From assembly GCA_002778535.1 (NCBI GenBank), contig PFBP01000041.1, forward strand, positions 1 through 9,500: a stretch of 9,500 bases of DNA, read 5' to 3'. The notes under the pieces are model-generated. The model did no database searches and was not told the origin of the DNA. It worked only from the letters and a program-made list of their open reading frames with translations. Source of the DNA: Candidatus Kuenenbacteria bacterium CG10_big_fil_rev_8_21_14_0_10_36_11 (GTDB taxonomy: Bacteria; Patescibacteriota; Patescibacteriia; UBA2196). This document shows positions 1 through 5,937 of the stretch, one piece after another (the first letter of the stretch is position 1; each line of letters opens with the position of its first letter). The translations under genes and the position numbers were made by a program.

Positions 1-7
1 TGACTTA

Positions 8-79
8 TCGCCTATCGGCGAATTCATTAACCACCCCGAGCCGATGTTCATCGGCTCACCCCTCCTTGAAAAGGAGGGG
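8..79. repeat. Cluster of three hairpins downstream of rpoB (REP/MITE-like)
   Basis: Three palindromes follow one another. The first is TCGCC (8-12) with GGCGA (17-21). The second is GAGCCGATG (38-46) with CATCGGCTC (49-57). The third is CCCCTCCTT (59-67) with AAGGAGGGG (71-79). All arms are perfect. On the rpoB strand the T-run (TTTTTT, about 83-88) comes before the hairpins and no T-run follows them, so this is not a standard intrinsic terminator. From memory, elements of the form CCCCTCC..GGAGGGG followed by a palindrome and GGGGTGGTT recur in intergenic DNA of many environmental bacteria. I infer a dispersed palindromic repeat that could also stabilise the 3' end of rpoB mRNA or of an rpoBC transcript. 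The left end may lie outside the window. Confidence 0.6.
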
Positions 80-92
80 ACAAAAAACCTTA

Positions 93-108
93 ATTTCTCA
101 ATTTCTCA
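93..108. repeat. 8-bp tandem direct repeat at the 3' end of rpoB
   Basis: ATTTCTCA occurs twice in direct tandem (93-100 and 101-108), ending just before the rpoB stop codon. A similar simple A+T tandem (TTTTTAA twice, about 3375-3388) lies upstream of the rpoB start. No function is evident; replication slippage is the simplest explanation. Confidence 0.6.
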
Positions 109-109
109 A

Positions 110-3100
110 TTACTCTTCTATTACTTCCACTCTTTTTTTTCCGCGGTCAGCGTTATCGTGCTCATCTTGGGAAAGTTCGCTTGTGACATCAGCCACAACT
201 TTGCTATTTTTCAATAATTCCACATCCAAACCCAAGCCTTTTAATTCTCTGACCAAAACATTAAACGATTCTGGAATATTCAATTTGGTAATCGGCTCGC
301 CTTTGATAATATGTTCATAAGCTTTAGCCCGGCCAGGCACATCATCTGATTTAATAGTAATCATTTCCTGAAGCGAATAAGCGGCGCCATAAGCTTCCAG
401 TGCCCAGACTTCCATTTCGCCAAATCTTTGCCCGCCGAATTGCGCTTTGCCGCCCAAAGGCTGTTGGGTAACCAAAGAATACGGCCCGATAGAGCGCTGA
501 TGAATTTTATCTTCCACCATATGAATCAATTTCATCATATACATATATCCAATGGTCACTGGATTTTCAAATTTATCACCAGTCCGGCCGTCATAAAGCG
601 TCACTTTGCCGCTTTGATCAAAACCAGCTTTTTTTAATTCACTTTTAATGGCCTCAACAGACACGCCATTCAAAACCGGAGTGGCTACTTTATAACCCAA
701 ACTTTTGGCAGCCAAGCTCAAATGCGTTTCTAAAATCTGGCCTAGATTCATGCGGGAAGCCACGCCCAATGGATTTAACACAATATCCACATGAGTGCCA
801 TCAGCCAAAAATGGCATATCTTCGCGCGCCACAATTCTTGAAATCACTCCTTTATTGCCATGGCGGCCAGCCATTTTATCACCCACCTGGATTTTGCGCA
901 GACTGGCCACAGTCGCCTGAATTTGCTTAATCACGCCAACAGAAAGTTTATCGCCGTTTTCCCGGGAAAAAGTTTGAATGTCAATCACCTTGCCGCGCTC
1001 CCCATGTTCCAATCTTAAAGAAGTATCGCGCACTTCTTTAGCTTTCTCGCCAAAAATAGCCCGGAGCAATCTTTCTTCAGCTGTTAATTCTGTTTCCCCT
1101 TTAGGCGTGATTTTGCCAACCAAAATATCGCCAGACGCCACTTCAGCGCCGATCCTGATCACGCCATCTTCATTTAAATCTTTTAATTTTTCTTCACTGA
1201 CATTCGGGATATCGCGCGTCACAACTTCTGGCCCGAGTTTTGTTTCACGCACATCAACCAAATAATCTTCAATATGAATTGAAGTAAATTTATCTTCTTT
1301 TAATAAGCGATCGGAAATTAAAATCGCGTCTTCATAATTGCCACCCTGCCAGGGTAAAAACGCAATCAGCACGTTTTGGCCCAAAGCTAATTCGCCTTGA
1401 TCGCAAGCCGCGCCATCAGCCAAAACTTGGCCGGCTTTGACTGAATCGCCTTTGCTGACTAAAGGTTTTTGATTTAAACAAGTAGTTTGATTAGAACGGC
1501 CGAATTTCACCAAGTTATATTCATCCAAATTTCCCTGATCTGTTTTAATAATAATTTTCTGGCCATCAGACGCGATAACTTCTCCGTCATGCTCGGCTAC
1601 CAAAATTTGTCCAGAATCTCTGGCCGCTTCTCTTTCCACGCCAGTGCCCACAATCGGGGATTCTGGTTTGATTAAAGGCACGGCCTGACGCTGCATGTTA
1701 GAGCCCATTAAAGCGCGACAGGCGTCATCATGTTCAAAAAATGGAATCAGAGCCGTGGCAATAGAAACAATTTGATTGGAAGAAACATCCATTAAAGTAA
1801 TTTCTTTCGTATGTTCAATCACTGGCTCGCCCATTTTTCTGACCGGCGCTTTTTCTACCATAAATTTTCCTGTTTCATCAACTGGTGTCGTGGCAGAAGT
1901 AATAATATGTTTTTCTTCATCAAAAGCGTCAAAATAAACTACTTCATCAGTGACCTGACCATTATTAACTTTGAAATATGGAGTTTCAATAAAACCAAAA
2001 TCATTGACTCTGGCATAGGAAGATAAGTGACCGACCAAACCAATGTTCGGGCCTTCTGGCGTTTCAATCGGACAAATGCGGCCATAATGTGTGCGATGCA
2101 CATCGCGCACTTCAAAACCAGCGCGCTCGCGGGATAAGCCACCAGGACCCAGGGCAGAAAGTCTTCTTTTGTGTTCAAGCTCTGCCAAAGGATTGGTTTG
2201 ATCCATAAACTGGGATAACTGCGATGACATGAAAAAATCTTTGACCGCGCCCATGACCGGACGCGCGTTAATCAAAAGCGCTGGCGTAATCTGATTGATA
2301 TCAAGAGTGGACATTTTGTCTTTAATAATTCTTTCCATGCGGGCCAAGCCAATGCGAAATCTGTTCTGCACCAATTCCCCAATCGCGCGCACGCGGCGAT
2401 TGCCAAGGTGATCAATGTCATCTGGTTCTTTTTGCGAATTATTAAGGCGTATGATTCCCTGAATCACATGCACTAAATCAAATGGTTTCAGAGTCCTGTG
2501 TTCTTTAGTTAAAGGATATTCCTCGCTGAATCTTTGATTCATTTTATAGCGGCCGACCCGGGCCAAATCATATCTTTCAAATTTGAAAAACATGCTTTCA
2601 ATCAGCTGACGGGCATCTTCAGCCGTGGCTAAATCACCTGGACGAATTCTTTTATAAACATCCTTGAACCCTTCGGCCTGGGATTTGCTCACATCTTTTT
2701 CCAAAGTAGCATCAATGTATTTTATTTCCGAATCAACATCAACCGAACGGAACTCAGCCCGAATTTTTTCATCATCGCTAAGCCCAAAAGCGCGCAACAG
2801 CGCGGTCACGGCCACTTTTCTTTTGCGGTCTATTTTAACCGTAATAACATTATTAAAATTAGTTTCAATCTCAAGCCAGGCCCCGCGATTCGGAATAATT
2901 TTAGCGCCATAATATTTTTTGCCTTTGTAAAATTCTGAATTAAAAAATACGCCGGCCGAACGGATCAATTGCGAAACCACCACTCTTTCAATGCCATTGA
3001 TCACAAAAGTGCCGCGTTTGGTCATCAAAGGAAAATCGCCCAAATAAATTTCCTGCTCTTTGACCATGCCTGTTCTTTTGTTGACTAATTTGGTTTGGAC

Positions 3101-3361
3101 TCTCAAAGGCGCTTCGTAAGTGGCGTTGCGAAGCTTGGCGCGCACTTCATCAAACTTGGGCTCGTCTAAATAAAAATCGCCAAAATATAATTCTAAGTCG
3201 CGGCCGATAAAGTCAGTGATCGGAGAAATTTCTTCAAATAATTCTTTTAAACCTTCTTTAAAAAACCAGGCGTAAGATCTTTTTTGGATTTCAATTAAAT
3301 CAGGCAGAGGCAAAGCACGCTTTTGGCTGTTAAAAAATTTGCGCTGGGGAGTCGTGGACAT
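110..3361 (-). CDS. rpoB: DNA-directed RNA polymerase subunit beta
   Basis: Beta subunit of the cytoplasmic RNA polymerase core, forming the catalytic cleft with beta'. The product is 1083 residues and complete, shorter than E. coli RpoB (1342), consistent with missing lineage-specific insertions. The rifampicin pocket is clear at 379-409 (SSQLSQFMDQ, then HKRRLSALGPGGL), with Gln384, Asp387, His397, Arg400 and Ser402 matching the sensitive-type E. coli residues Q513, D516, H526, R529 and S531. Other hallmarks are GRICPIETPEGPNIGL (427-442), GSNMQRQAVPLI (553-564), NYEDAILISDRLL (675-687), GDKMAGRHGNKGVIS (827-841) and FGGQRFGEMEVWALEAYGA (975-993). Two usual prolines are alanine: RSAGVFF (136) and GVASRMN (868). 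I chose the ATG at 3361 because MSTTPQRKFF begins the normal N-terminus; an in-frame TTG at 3406 adds only residues read from a palindrome and A+T repeat. No rplL precedes it; rpoC is expected beyond position 1. Confidence 0.98.
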   Translation of the reverse strand: MSTTPQRKFFNSQKRALPLPDLIEIQKRSYAWFFKEGLKELFEEISPITDFIGRDLELYFGDFYLDEPKFDEVRAKLRNATYEAPLRVQTKLVNKRTGMVKEQEIYLGDFPLMTKRGTFVINGIERVVVSQLIRSAGVFFNSEFYKGKKYYGAKIIPNRGAWLEIETNFNNVITVKIDRKRKVAVTALLRAFGLSDDEKIRAEFRSVDVDSEIKYIDATLEKDVSKSQAEGFKDVYKRIRPGDLATAEDARQLIESMFFKFERYDLARVGRYKMNQRFSEEYPLTKEHRTLKPFDLVHVIQGIIRLNNSQKEPDDIDHLGNRRVRAIGELVQNRFRIGLARMERIIKDKMSTLDINQITPALLINARPVMGAVKDFFMSSQLSQFMDQTNPLAELEHKRRLSALGPGGLSRERAGFEVRDVHRTHYGRICPIETPEGPNIGLVGHLSSYARVNDFGFIETPYFKVNNGQVTDEVVYFDAFDEEKHIITSATTPVDETGKFMVEKAPVRKMGEPVIEHTKEITLMDVSSNQIVSIATALIPFFEHDDACRALMGSNMQRQAVPLIKPESPIVGTGVEREAARDSGQILVAEHDGEVIASDGQKIIIKTDQGNLDEYNLVKFGRSNQTTCLNQKPLVSKGDSVKAGQVLADGAACDQGELALGQNVLIAFLPWQGGNYEDAILISDRLLKEDKFTSIHIEDYLVDVRETKLGPEVVTRDIPNVSEEKLKDLNEDGVIRIGAEVASGDILVGKITPKGETELTAEERLLRAIFGEKAKEVRDTSLRLEHGERGKVIDIQTFSRENGDKLSVGVIKQIQATVASLRKIQVGDKMAGRHGNKGVISRIVAREDMPFLADGTHVDIVLNPLGVASRMNLGQILETHLSLAAKSLGYKVATPVLNGVSVEAIKSELKKAGFDQSGKVTLYDGRTGDKFENPVTIGYMYMMKLIHMVEDKIHQRSIGPYSLVTQQPLGGKAQFGGQRFGEMEVWALEAYGAAYSLQEMITIKSDDVPGRAKAYEHIIKGEPITKLNIPESFNVLVRELKGLGLDVELLKNSKVVADVTSELSQDEHDNADRGKKRVEVIEE

Positions 3362-3365
3362 AATT

Positions 3366-3382
3366 ATTAAAAAATTTTTAAT
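3366..3382. repeat. A+T palindrome just upstream of the rpoB start
   Basis: ATTAAAAA (3366-3373) and TTTTTAAT (3375-3382) are exact inverted copies separated by one base, ending 4 bases from the rpoB start codon. No Shine-Dalgarno sequence is present between here and the ATG. The low stability of an all A-T stem makes a regulatory role doubtful, but it places the ribosome-binding region in simple-sequence DNA. Confidence 0.4.
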
Positions 3383-3395
3383 TTTTAATTTCCAA

Positions 3396-3414
3396 TCCTG
3401 AATCAAGTTCAGGA
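3396..3414. repeat. REP-like palindrome in the rpoB leader
   Basis: TCCTGAA (3396-3402) and TTCAGGA (3408-3414) are a perfect 7-bp inverted repeat around the loop TCAAG. The minus strand reads GTCCTGAACTTGATTCAGGA. I recall the same TCCTGAA..TTCAGGA palindrome as a repeated intergenic element in other bacteria, including Rickettsiales; that is memory, not a search. It lies 34 bases upstream of the rpoB start and would form a short hairpin in the 5' UTR. Confidence 0.5.
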
Positions 3415-3500
3415 CAAGTTTTTTAAATAATTTTTAAATTTTCTAATTGTTGAAACAAACAAGAATTGTTAAATCAAAGAAACACGAGAGCAACAAAAAT

Positions 3501-3534
3501 AACTCTTCTGACATATTTATCCACAGGAAGAGTT
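3501..3534 (-). terminator. Possible intrinsic terminator/attenuator in the rpoB leader
   Basis: AACTCTTC (3501-3508) and GAAGAGTT (3527-3534) are a perfect 8-bp inverted repeat with an 18-base spacer. In the minus-strand RNA the hairpin is followed directly by AUUUUUGUUG (3500-3491), the layout of an intrinsic terminator. The stem has only three G-C pairs and a long loop, so it would be weak on its own. It could act as an attenuator between the promoters and rpoB. Confidence 0.35.
3517..3525 (+). other. Single sequence matching the DnaA-box consensus
   Basis: TTATCCACA is an exact match to the bacterial DnaA-box consensus. It is the only one I see in the intergenic region and lies in the loop of the 3501-3534 hairpin. 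There is no dnaA or dnaN here and no box cluster, so it is not evidence of an origin. It could be chance or a DnaA-responsive site upstream of rpoB. Confidence 0.3.
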
Positions 3535-3569
3535 TAATTAAGCCTGAAATTTTTTATTGAGTTGTTTTT

Positions 3570-3583
3570 GCCATCATAATGGC
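3570..3583 (-). other. Small hairpin in the rpoB leader
   Basis: GCCAT (3570-3574) and ATGGC (3579-3583) are perfect inverted arms around CATA. The hairpin sits one base downstream, in the RNA, of the +1 hairpin, so the two could stack. No U-run follows it; the following RNA bases are AAAAAC. Confidence 0.4.
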
Positions 3584-3584
3584 T

Positions 3585-3636
3585 AATTTTAGCGAAAAAT
3601 ACAGAACAAGACTGATCCTATTCTGCCGCTAAAATT
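3585..3636 (-). other. 10-bp inverted repeat forming a hairpin at the rpoB +1 site
   Basis: AATTTTAGCG (3585-3594) and CGCTAAAATT (3627-3636) are exact inverted copies. A second nested pair, CAGAA (3602-3606) and TTCTG (3621-3625), allows a longer interrupted stem. The outer arm begins where transcription from the proximal promoter is predicted to start, so the RNA 5' end would be base-paired. This arrangement is known to protect mRNA 5' ends in other bacteria; here the role is inferred. A protein operator overlapping the start site is the alternative. Confidence 0.5.
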
Positions 3637-3641
3637 CAGGA

Positions 3642-3670
3642 GTTATATCTAATATGTTAATAAAAGTCAA
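3642..3670 (-). promoter_or_regulatory. Predicted proximal sigma70-type promoter for rpoB
   Basis: On the minus strand TTGACT (3670-3665) is followed after exactly 17 bases by TATAAC (3647-3642); each hexamer matches the consensus at five of six positions. Transcription would begin at an A near 3636-3635, the first base of the 10-bp inverted repeat. It is the best-placed promoter for rpoB and would give the gene expression independent of the upstream R-M genes. Confidence 0.6.
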
Positions 3671-3690
3671 GATTTTAAACAATTGATTAT

Positions 3691-3719
3691 AAAATAGCAT
3701 AAGTAAAAAATGGTGTCAA
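3691..3719 (-). promoter_or_regulatory. Predicted distal promoter upstream of rpoB
   Basis: On the minus strand a perfect TTGACA (3719-3714) is followed after 17 bases by TATTTT (3696-3691), which carries an upstream TGC that fits an extended -10 element. A perfect TATAAT (3691-3686) overlaps it, but at a 22-base spacing. The -35 box lies 13 bases beyond the endonuclease stop codon. It probably gives a second start site about 50 bases upstream of the proximal promoter. Confidence 0.5.
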
Positions 3720-3732
3720 ATTTAAGATTATG

Positions 3733-4689
3733 TTATTTTTGTTTATCTAGCAAATCCTGCAAAAACTTCTTTAAACTGGCAGTATTTAAAAAATAGTTAT
3801 TGGGATGATTTTTTAAATTTTTTACAATTTCTTTTCTTTGAACTTCTATTTTATTCTCAGTTTTTCTTATTTCTTTTAAATTACCTTGTTTATTTAATAA
3901 ATTTTCATCTAATAAGTTGTTAACCGTTTTGCCATCCATAAAAGAAATAAAATGAATGTGTTTATTTTTTTCTTTTATACCAATTAAAAATATTAATTCA
4001 CTAATACTACTATTTTGCGCTCCGCCCTCATCATTAATATTTTTGGCCTCTAAAACATAATATTCTTGGCCAATTTTAAAAATAACATCTTGAACTTTTT
4101 CTTGACGGATTCCTTTCATTTTTATGCCTAATTCTTTTTTGATTTTTTTTAAAGAAAATTCTTTTTTTGTAATTTGAGCCACTGCCATTTTTTTATTTTG
4201 TAAATCCGCCAAATTATTAACCAATTCAAATCCAACATTAACCAATTCTTGAATTACTTTTCTTTCTCCAACATGTCCTTTCTTTCTGGAACTATTATTA
4301 TCAATCAAGGCTTGAATCCACTCTCTTGGTGTTAATTCCGTGATATTGCGATATCTTAAATAGTGCTCGGTAACTTTCTTTAACAAAAACAAATCACTGC
4401 TCACATATTTTAAATTAGATCCAAAGGCCTTAAAAAAACAAACAAACTCCGAGCAATTGCTGTATTTACTCAAAACATTTTGTAATTTTTTATAAAAACT
4501 TTCCAGTGTTTCTTTATCGGCTTTTTCTTTTTTTAATTGTTTAACAGTAATCAAAATTTCTTTAATCTCTTTAGTTACTTTAACATATTTCTCAATATCA
4601 TCACTGGCTTTTAAAAAAGAATAATCTGTGTCTATAGCTTTTTCCGGATTTTTTATCGCATAAATTAGATATTCCAAATTTGTATTCAT
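3733..4689 (-). CDS. Type II restriction endonuclease (PD-(D/E)XK fold)
   Basis: The product has 318 residues and no signal peptide. It most likely cleaves unmethylated DNA at the site protected by the adjacent methyltransferase. The evidence is its position 5 bases after the methylase stop codon and a PD-(D/E)XK signature: Asp201 in VQDVIFKIG, then Glu214 and Lys216 in YVLEAKN, with a helical Glu142 in KGHVGERKVIQEL as a likely further active-site residue. After the core comes EGGAQNSSISELI (221-233). Residues 1-120 are lysine- and glutamate-rich and predicted helical, probably for DNA binding or dimerisation. The layout recalls DpnII/MboI-type enzymes, but similarity is too weak to name a family or recognition sequence. 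The gene is markedly A+T-rich. It has no Shine-Dalgarno sequence, so translation may be coupled to the methylase. No terminator is seen after the stop. Confidence 0.8.
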   Translation of the reverse strand: MNTNLEYLIYAIKNPEKAIDTDYSFLKASDDIEKYVKVTKEIKEILITVKQLKKEKADKETLESFYKKLQNVLSKYSNCSEFVCFFKAFGSNLKYVSSDLFLLKKVTEHYLRYRNITELTPREWIQALIDNNSSRKKGHVGERKVIQELVNVGFELVNNLADLQNKKMAVAQITKKEFSLKKIKKELGIKMKGIRQEKVQDVIFKIGQEYYVLEAKNINDEGGAQNSSISELIFLIGIKEKNKHIHFISFMDGKTVNNLLDENLLNKQGNLKEIRKTENKIEVQRKEIVKNLKNHPNNYFLNTASLKKFLQDLLDKQK

Positions 4690-4694
4690 AAAAA

Positions 4695-5888
4695 TTAAAT
4701 CAGTTGCCCTTGTCTACCAAAGGAACTGATATGATTCAAATATAAATAGTTAATAAATTTGTAAACAAAATCAAATGAAATTCTTTTGCGGTCGTTATCG
4801 CGATAATTAGTTAAAAATAAAGATAAATAATTATCTCTTAGTTTGTTGATTTCTTGATTAAATAATCTTATTATTTCTTCTTGCTCTTTAATAGAAATAA
4901 CATTTTCAAAAACCAAATAAATCATATGCCTGGATGTTTCTTTACTAATTAAACATTCCACATTGTATCTTTTAATATTTTCCAAAGATATTTTACCTTT
5001 TTCTGTGCCGCTGTCTATAGCTTTAAGTAAAATGACATTAGATTTTAATAAATTATAAATATTTTCTGAAACCTTAATAGTGCGCACATTTTTAACATGA
5101 TTATAAGCAATTTTAACTTCAATTTCACCCTTAGACTTTTCTAAATCTTTCTCTGTTAATCTTTTAATACCTAAAATATTTTTTTCTTTTTCAATAATTT
5201 TTAAAAAATCGCCGCCTATTGACCAATCAAATTGCTTATTTAATTCTATACTAACAACTTTGTTTTCTGGATAAATATTAGTTTTGATAATAAAACTATT
5301 TTCATTTTTCTTTTTTAATTGATAATAAAAAGCGATCACATTATAAGTAGTATCTGGAAAAACTTGTTGTTTAAAATAATTCATTCTAATAATTTTAAAT
5401 TTAGAAAAAAATATTTCTCTTATTTTTTTTGAATTCTTAGCAGATAAAAAATTTATAGGCACGATCACAATGCCTTCTTTACTATTAAGTAGCGCTTTTA
5501 GAGAAATTTGATAAAGGTCTTCAAAACCAGAATCTTGAAAATATTTTTTCTTAATTTCAGAATTGGCTTTGTTAATATTTAAATACGGCGGATTAGTCAC
5601 CACAAATTCATAATTAGCTTTTTTACTCATACTATCTTGATAAAACACCTTTTTGTTGTCAATATATTTTTTATCAATATCAAAACCTTTCGCACTTTTA
5701 GCATAATTTTTTTTAGCCCATAACAATAAATCTCCGCTGCCAGCAAAAGGATCTGAAACTTTTTTGCCTTTAACAAATTTTCCAAAACCGCTCAAAATAT
5801 AATCAGAATTTTTAGTAAAAAACTGGCCCAATTGCTTTTTTTGGCTTTCTTTTGTTAAATTATTGTCTTGTGTTTTTATCATTTTCAT
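4695..5888 (-). CDS. Type II DNA adenine-N6 methyltransferase
   Basis: The product (397 residues) transfers a methyl group from S-adenosylmethionine to adenine N6, protecting host DNA from the partner nuclease. Motif X is LGQFFT (20-25), motif I (SAM binding) is DPFAGSGDLL (46-55), the acidic loop FDID (69-72) fits motif II, and the catalytic motif IV is NPPY (99-102). The order X-I-IV with a C-terminal target-recognition region (about 200-397) is the gamma class, as in M.TaqI and Eco57I-type methylases. No nuclease motif is fused, so cleavage is left to the downstream gene. The start is ATG at 5888; an ATG two codons later (5882) is equally possible. No Shine-Dalgarno sequence is seen. Being first in the pair fits methylation preceding cleavage. 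Recognition site unknown. It is clearly more A+T-rich than ligA or rpoB, suggesting acquisition. Confidence 0.9.
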   Translation of the reverse strand: MKMIKTQDNNLTKESQKKQLGQFFTKNSDYILSGFGKFVKGKKVSDPFAGSGDLLLWAKKNYAKSAKGFDIDKKYIDNKKVFYQDSMSKKANYEFVVTNPPYLNINKANSEIKKKYFQDSGFEDLYQISLKALLNSKEGIVIVPINFLSAKNSKKIREIFFSKFKIIRMNYFKQQVFPDTTYNVIAFYYQLKKKNENSFIIKTNIYPENKVVSIELNKQFDWSIGGDFLKIIEKEKNILGIKRLTEKDLEKSKGEIEVKIAYNHVKNVRTIKVSENIYNLLKSNVILLKAIDSGTEKGKISLENIKRYNVECLISKETSRHMIYLVFENVISIKEQEEIIRLFNQEINKLRDNYLSLFLTNYRDNDRKRISFDFVYKFINYLYLNHISSFGRQGQLI

Positions 5889-5903
5889 ATATACATGATA
5901 CCA

Positions 5904-5923
5904 TTTTACTATAAAAAGTAAAA
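5904..5923. promoter_or_regulatory. Inverted repeat over the methylase promoter (possible operator)
   Basis: TTTTACT (5904-5910) and AGTAAAA (5917-5923) are perfect inverted arms separated by six bases, between the ligA stop and the methylase start. They overlap the predicted -10 box. A dyad at this place suits a binding site for autoregulation by the methylase, since no separate controller (C) protein gene is present. It is all A-T except one pair, and could also be chance. Confidence 0.3.
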
Positions 5924-5937
5924 AATTATTTAATCAA
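5908..5937 (-). promoter_or_regulatory. Predicted promoter of the restriction-modification pair
   Basis: On the minus strand TTGATT (5937-5932) is followed after 18 bases by TATAGT (5913-5908), four and five matches to consensus. Transcription would begin near 5901, leaving about 12 bases before the methylase ATG, a near-leaderless mRNA that agrees with the missing Shine-Dalgarno sequence. The -35 box lies inside the last codons of ligA. Confidence 0.45.

Larger units (their letters stand above)
3362..3636 (-). promoter_or_regulatory. Predicted structured 5' leader of rpoB
   Basis: About 275 bases separate the predicted transcription start (near 3636) from the rpoB ATG, and no convincing gene is present. 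Going 5' to 3' in the RNA the leader holds a hairpin that starts at +1 (3636-3585), a small hairpin GCCAT/ATGGC (3583-3570), a terminator-like hairpin (3534-3501) followed by a U-rich stretch, a REP-like palindrome (3414-3396) and an A+T palindrome. No known riboswitch or r-protein leader is recognised. A 23-codon ORF (3514-3443) overlaps the terminator-like hairpin. The density of hairpins suggests control of rpoB expression by attenuation or mRNA stability; this is inference. Confidence 0.45.

Noticed and set aside
1..27. Start of rpoC at the ATG read on the minus strand from 27
   Set aside because: Only nine codons are visible, they lie in a palindrome, and they do not resemble a beta' N-terminus.
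59..79. Intrinsic terminator for rpoB
   Set aside because: The strong GC hairpin has no T-run on its 3' side on either strand.
66..3000. Several plus-strand and other-frame ORFs of 60-95 codons opposite rpoB
   Set aside because: They mirror the rpoB coding frame, lack family features, and rpoB is intact across them.
3362..3406. 15-codon N-terminal extension of rpoB from a TTG at 3406
   Set aside because: The extra residues come from the REP-like palindrome and A+T repeat; the family N-terminus begins at the ATG at 3361.
3443..3514. 23-codon ORF MSEELFLLLSCFF... in the rpoB leader
   Set aside because: Too short, no Shine-Dalgarno sequence and no recognised family; kept only as a possible leader peptide in a finding.
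3517..3525. Replication origin
   Set aside because: One DnaA-box match only, no dnaA/dnaN nearby and no box cluster.
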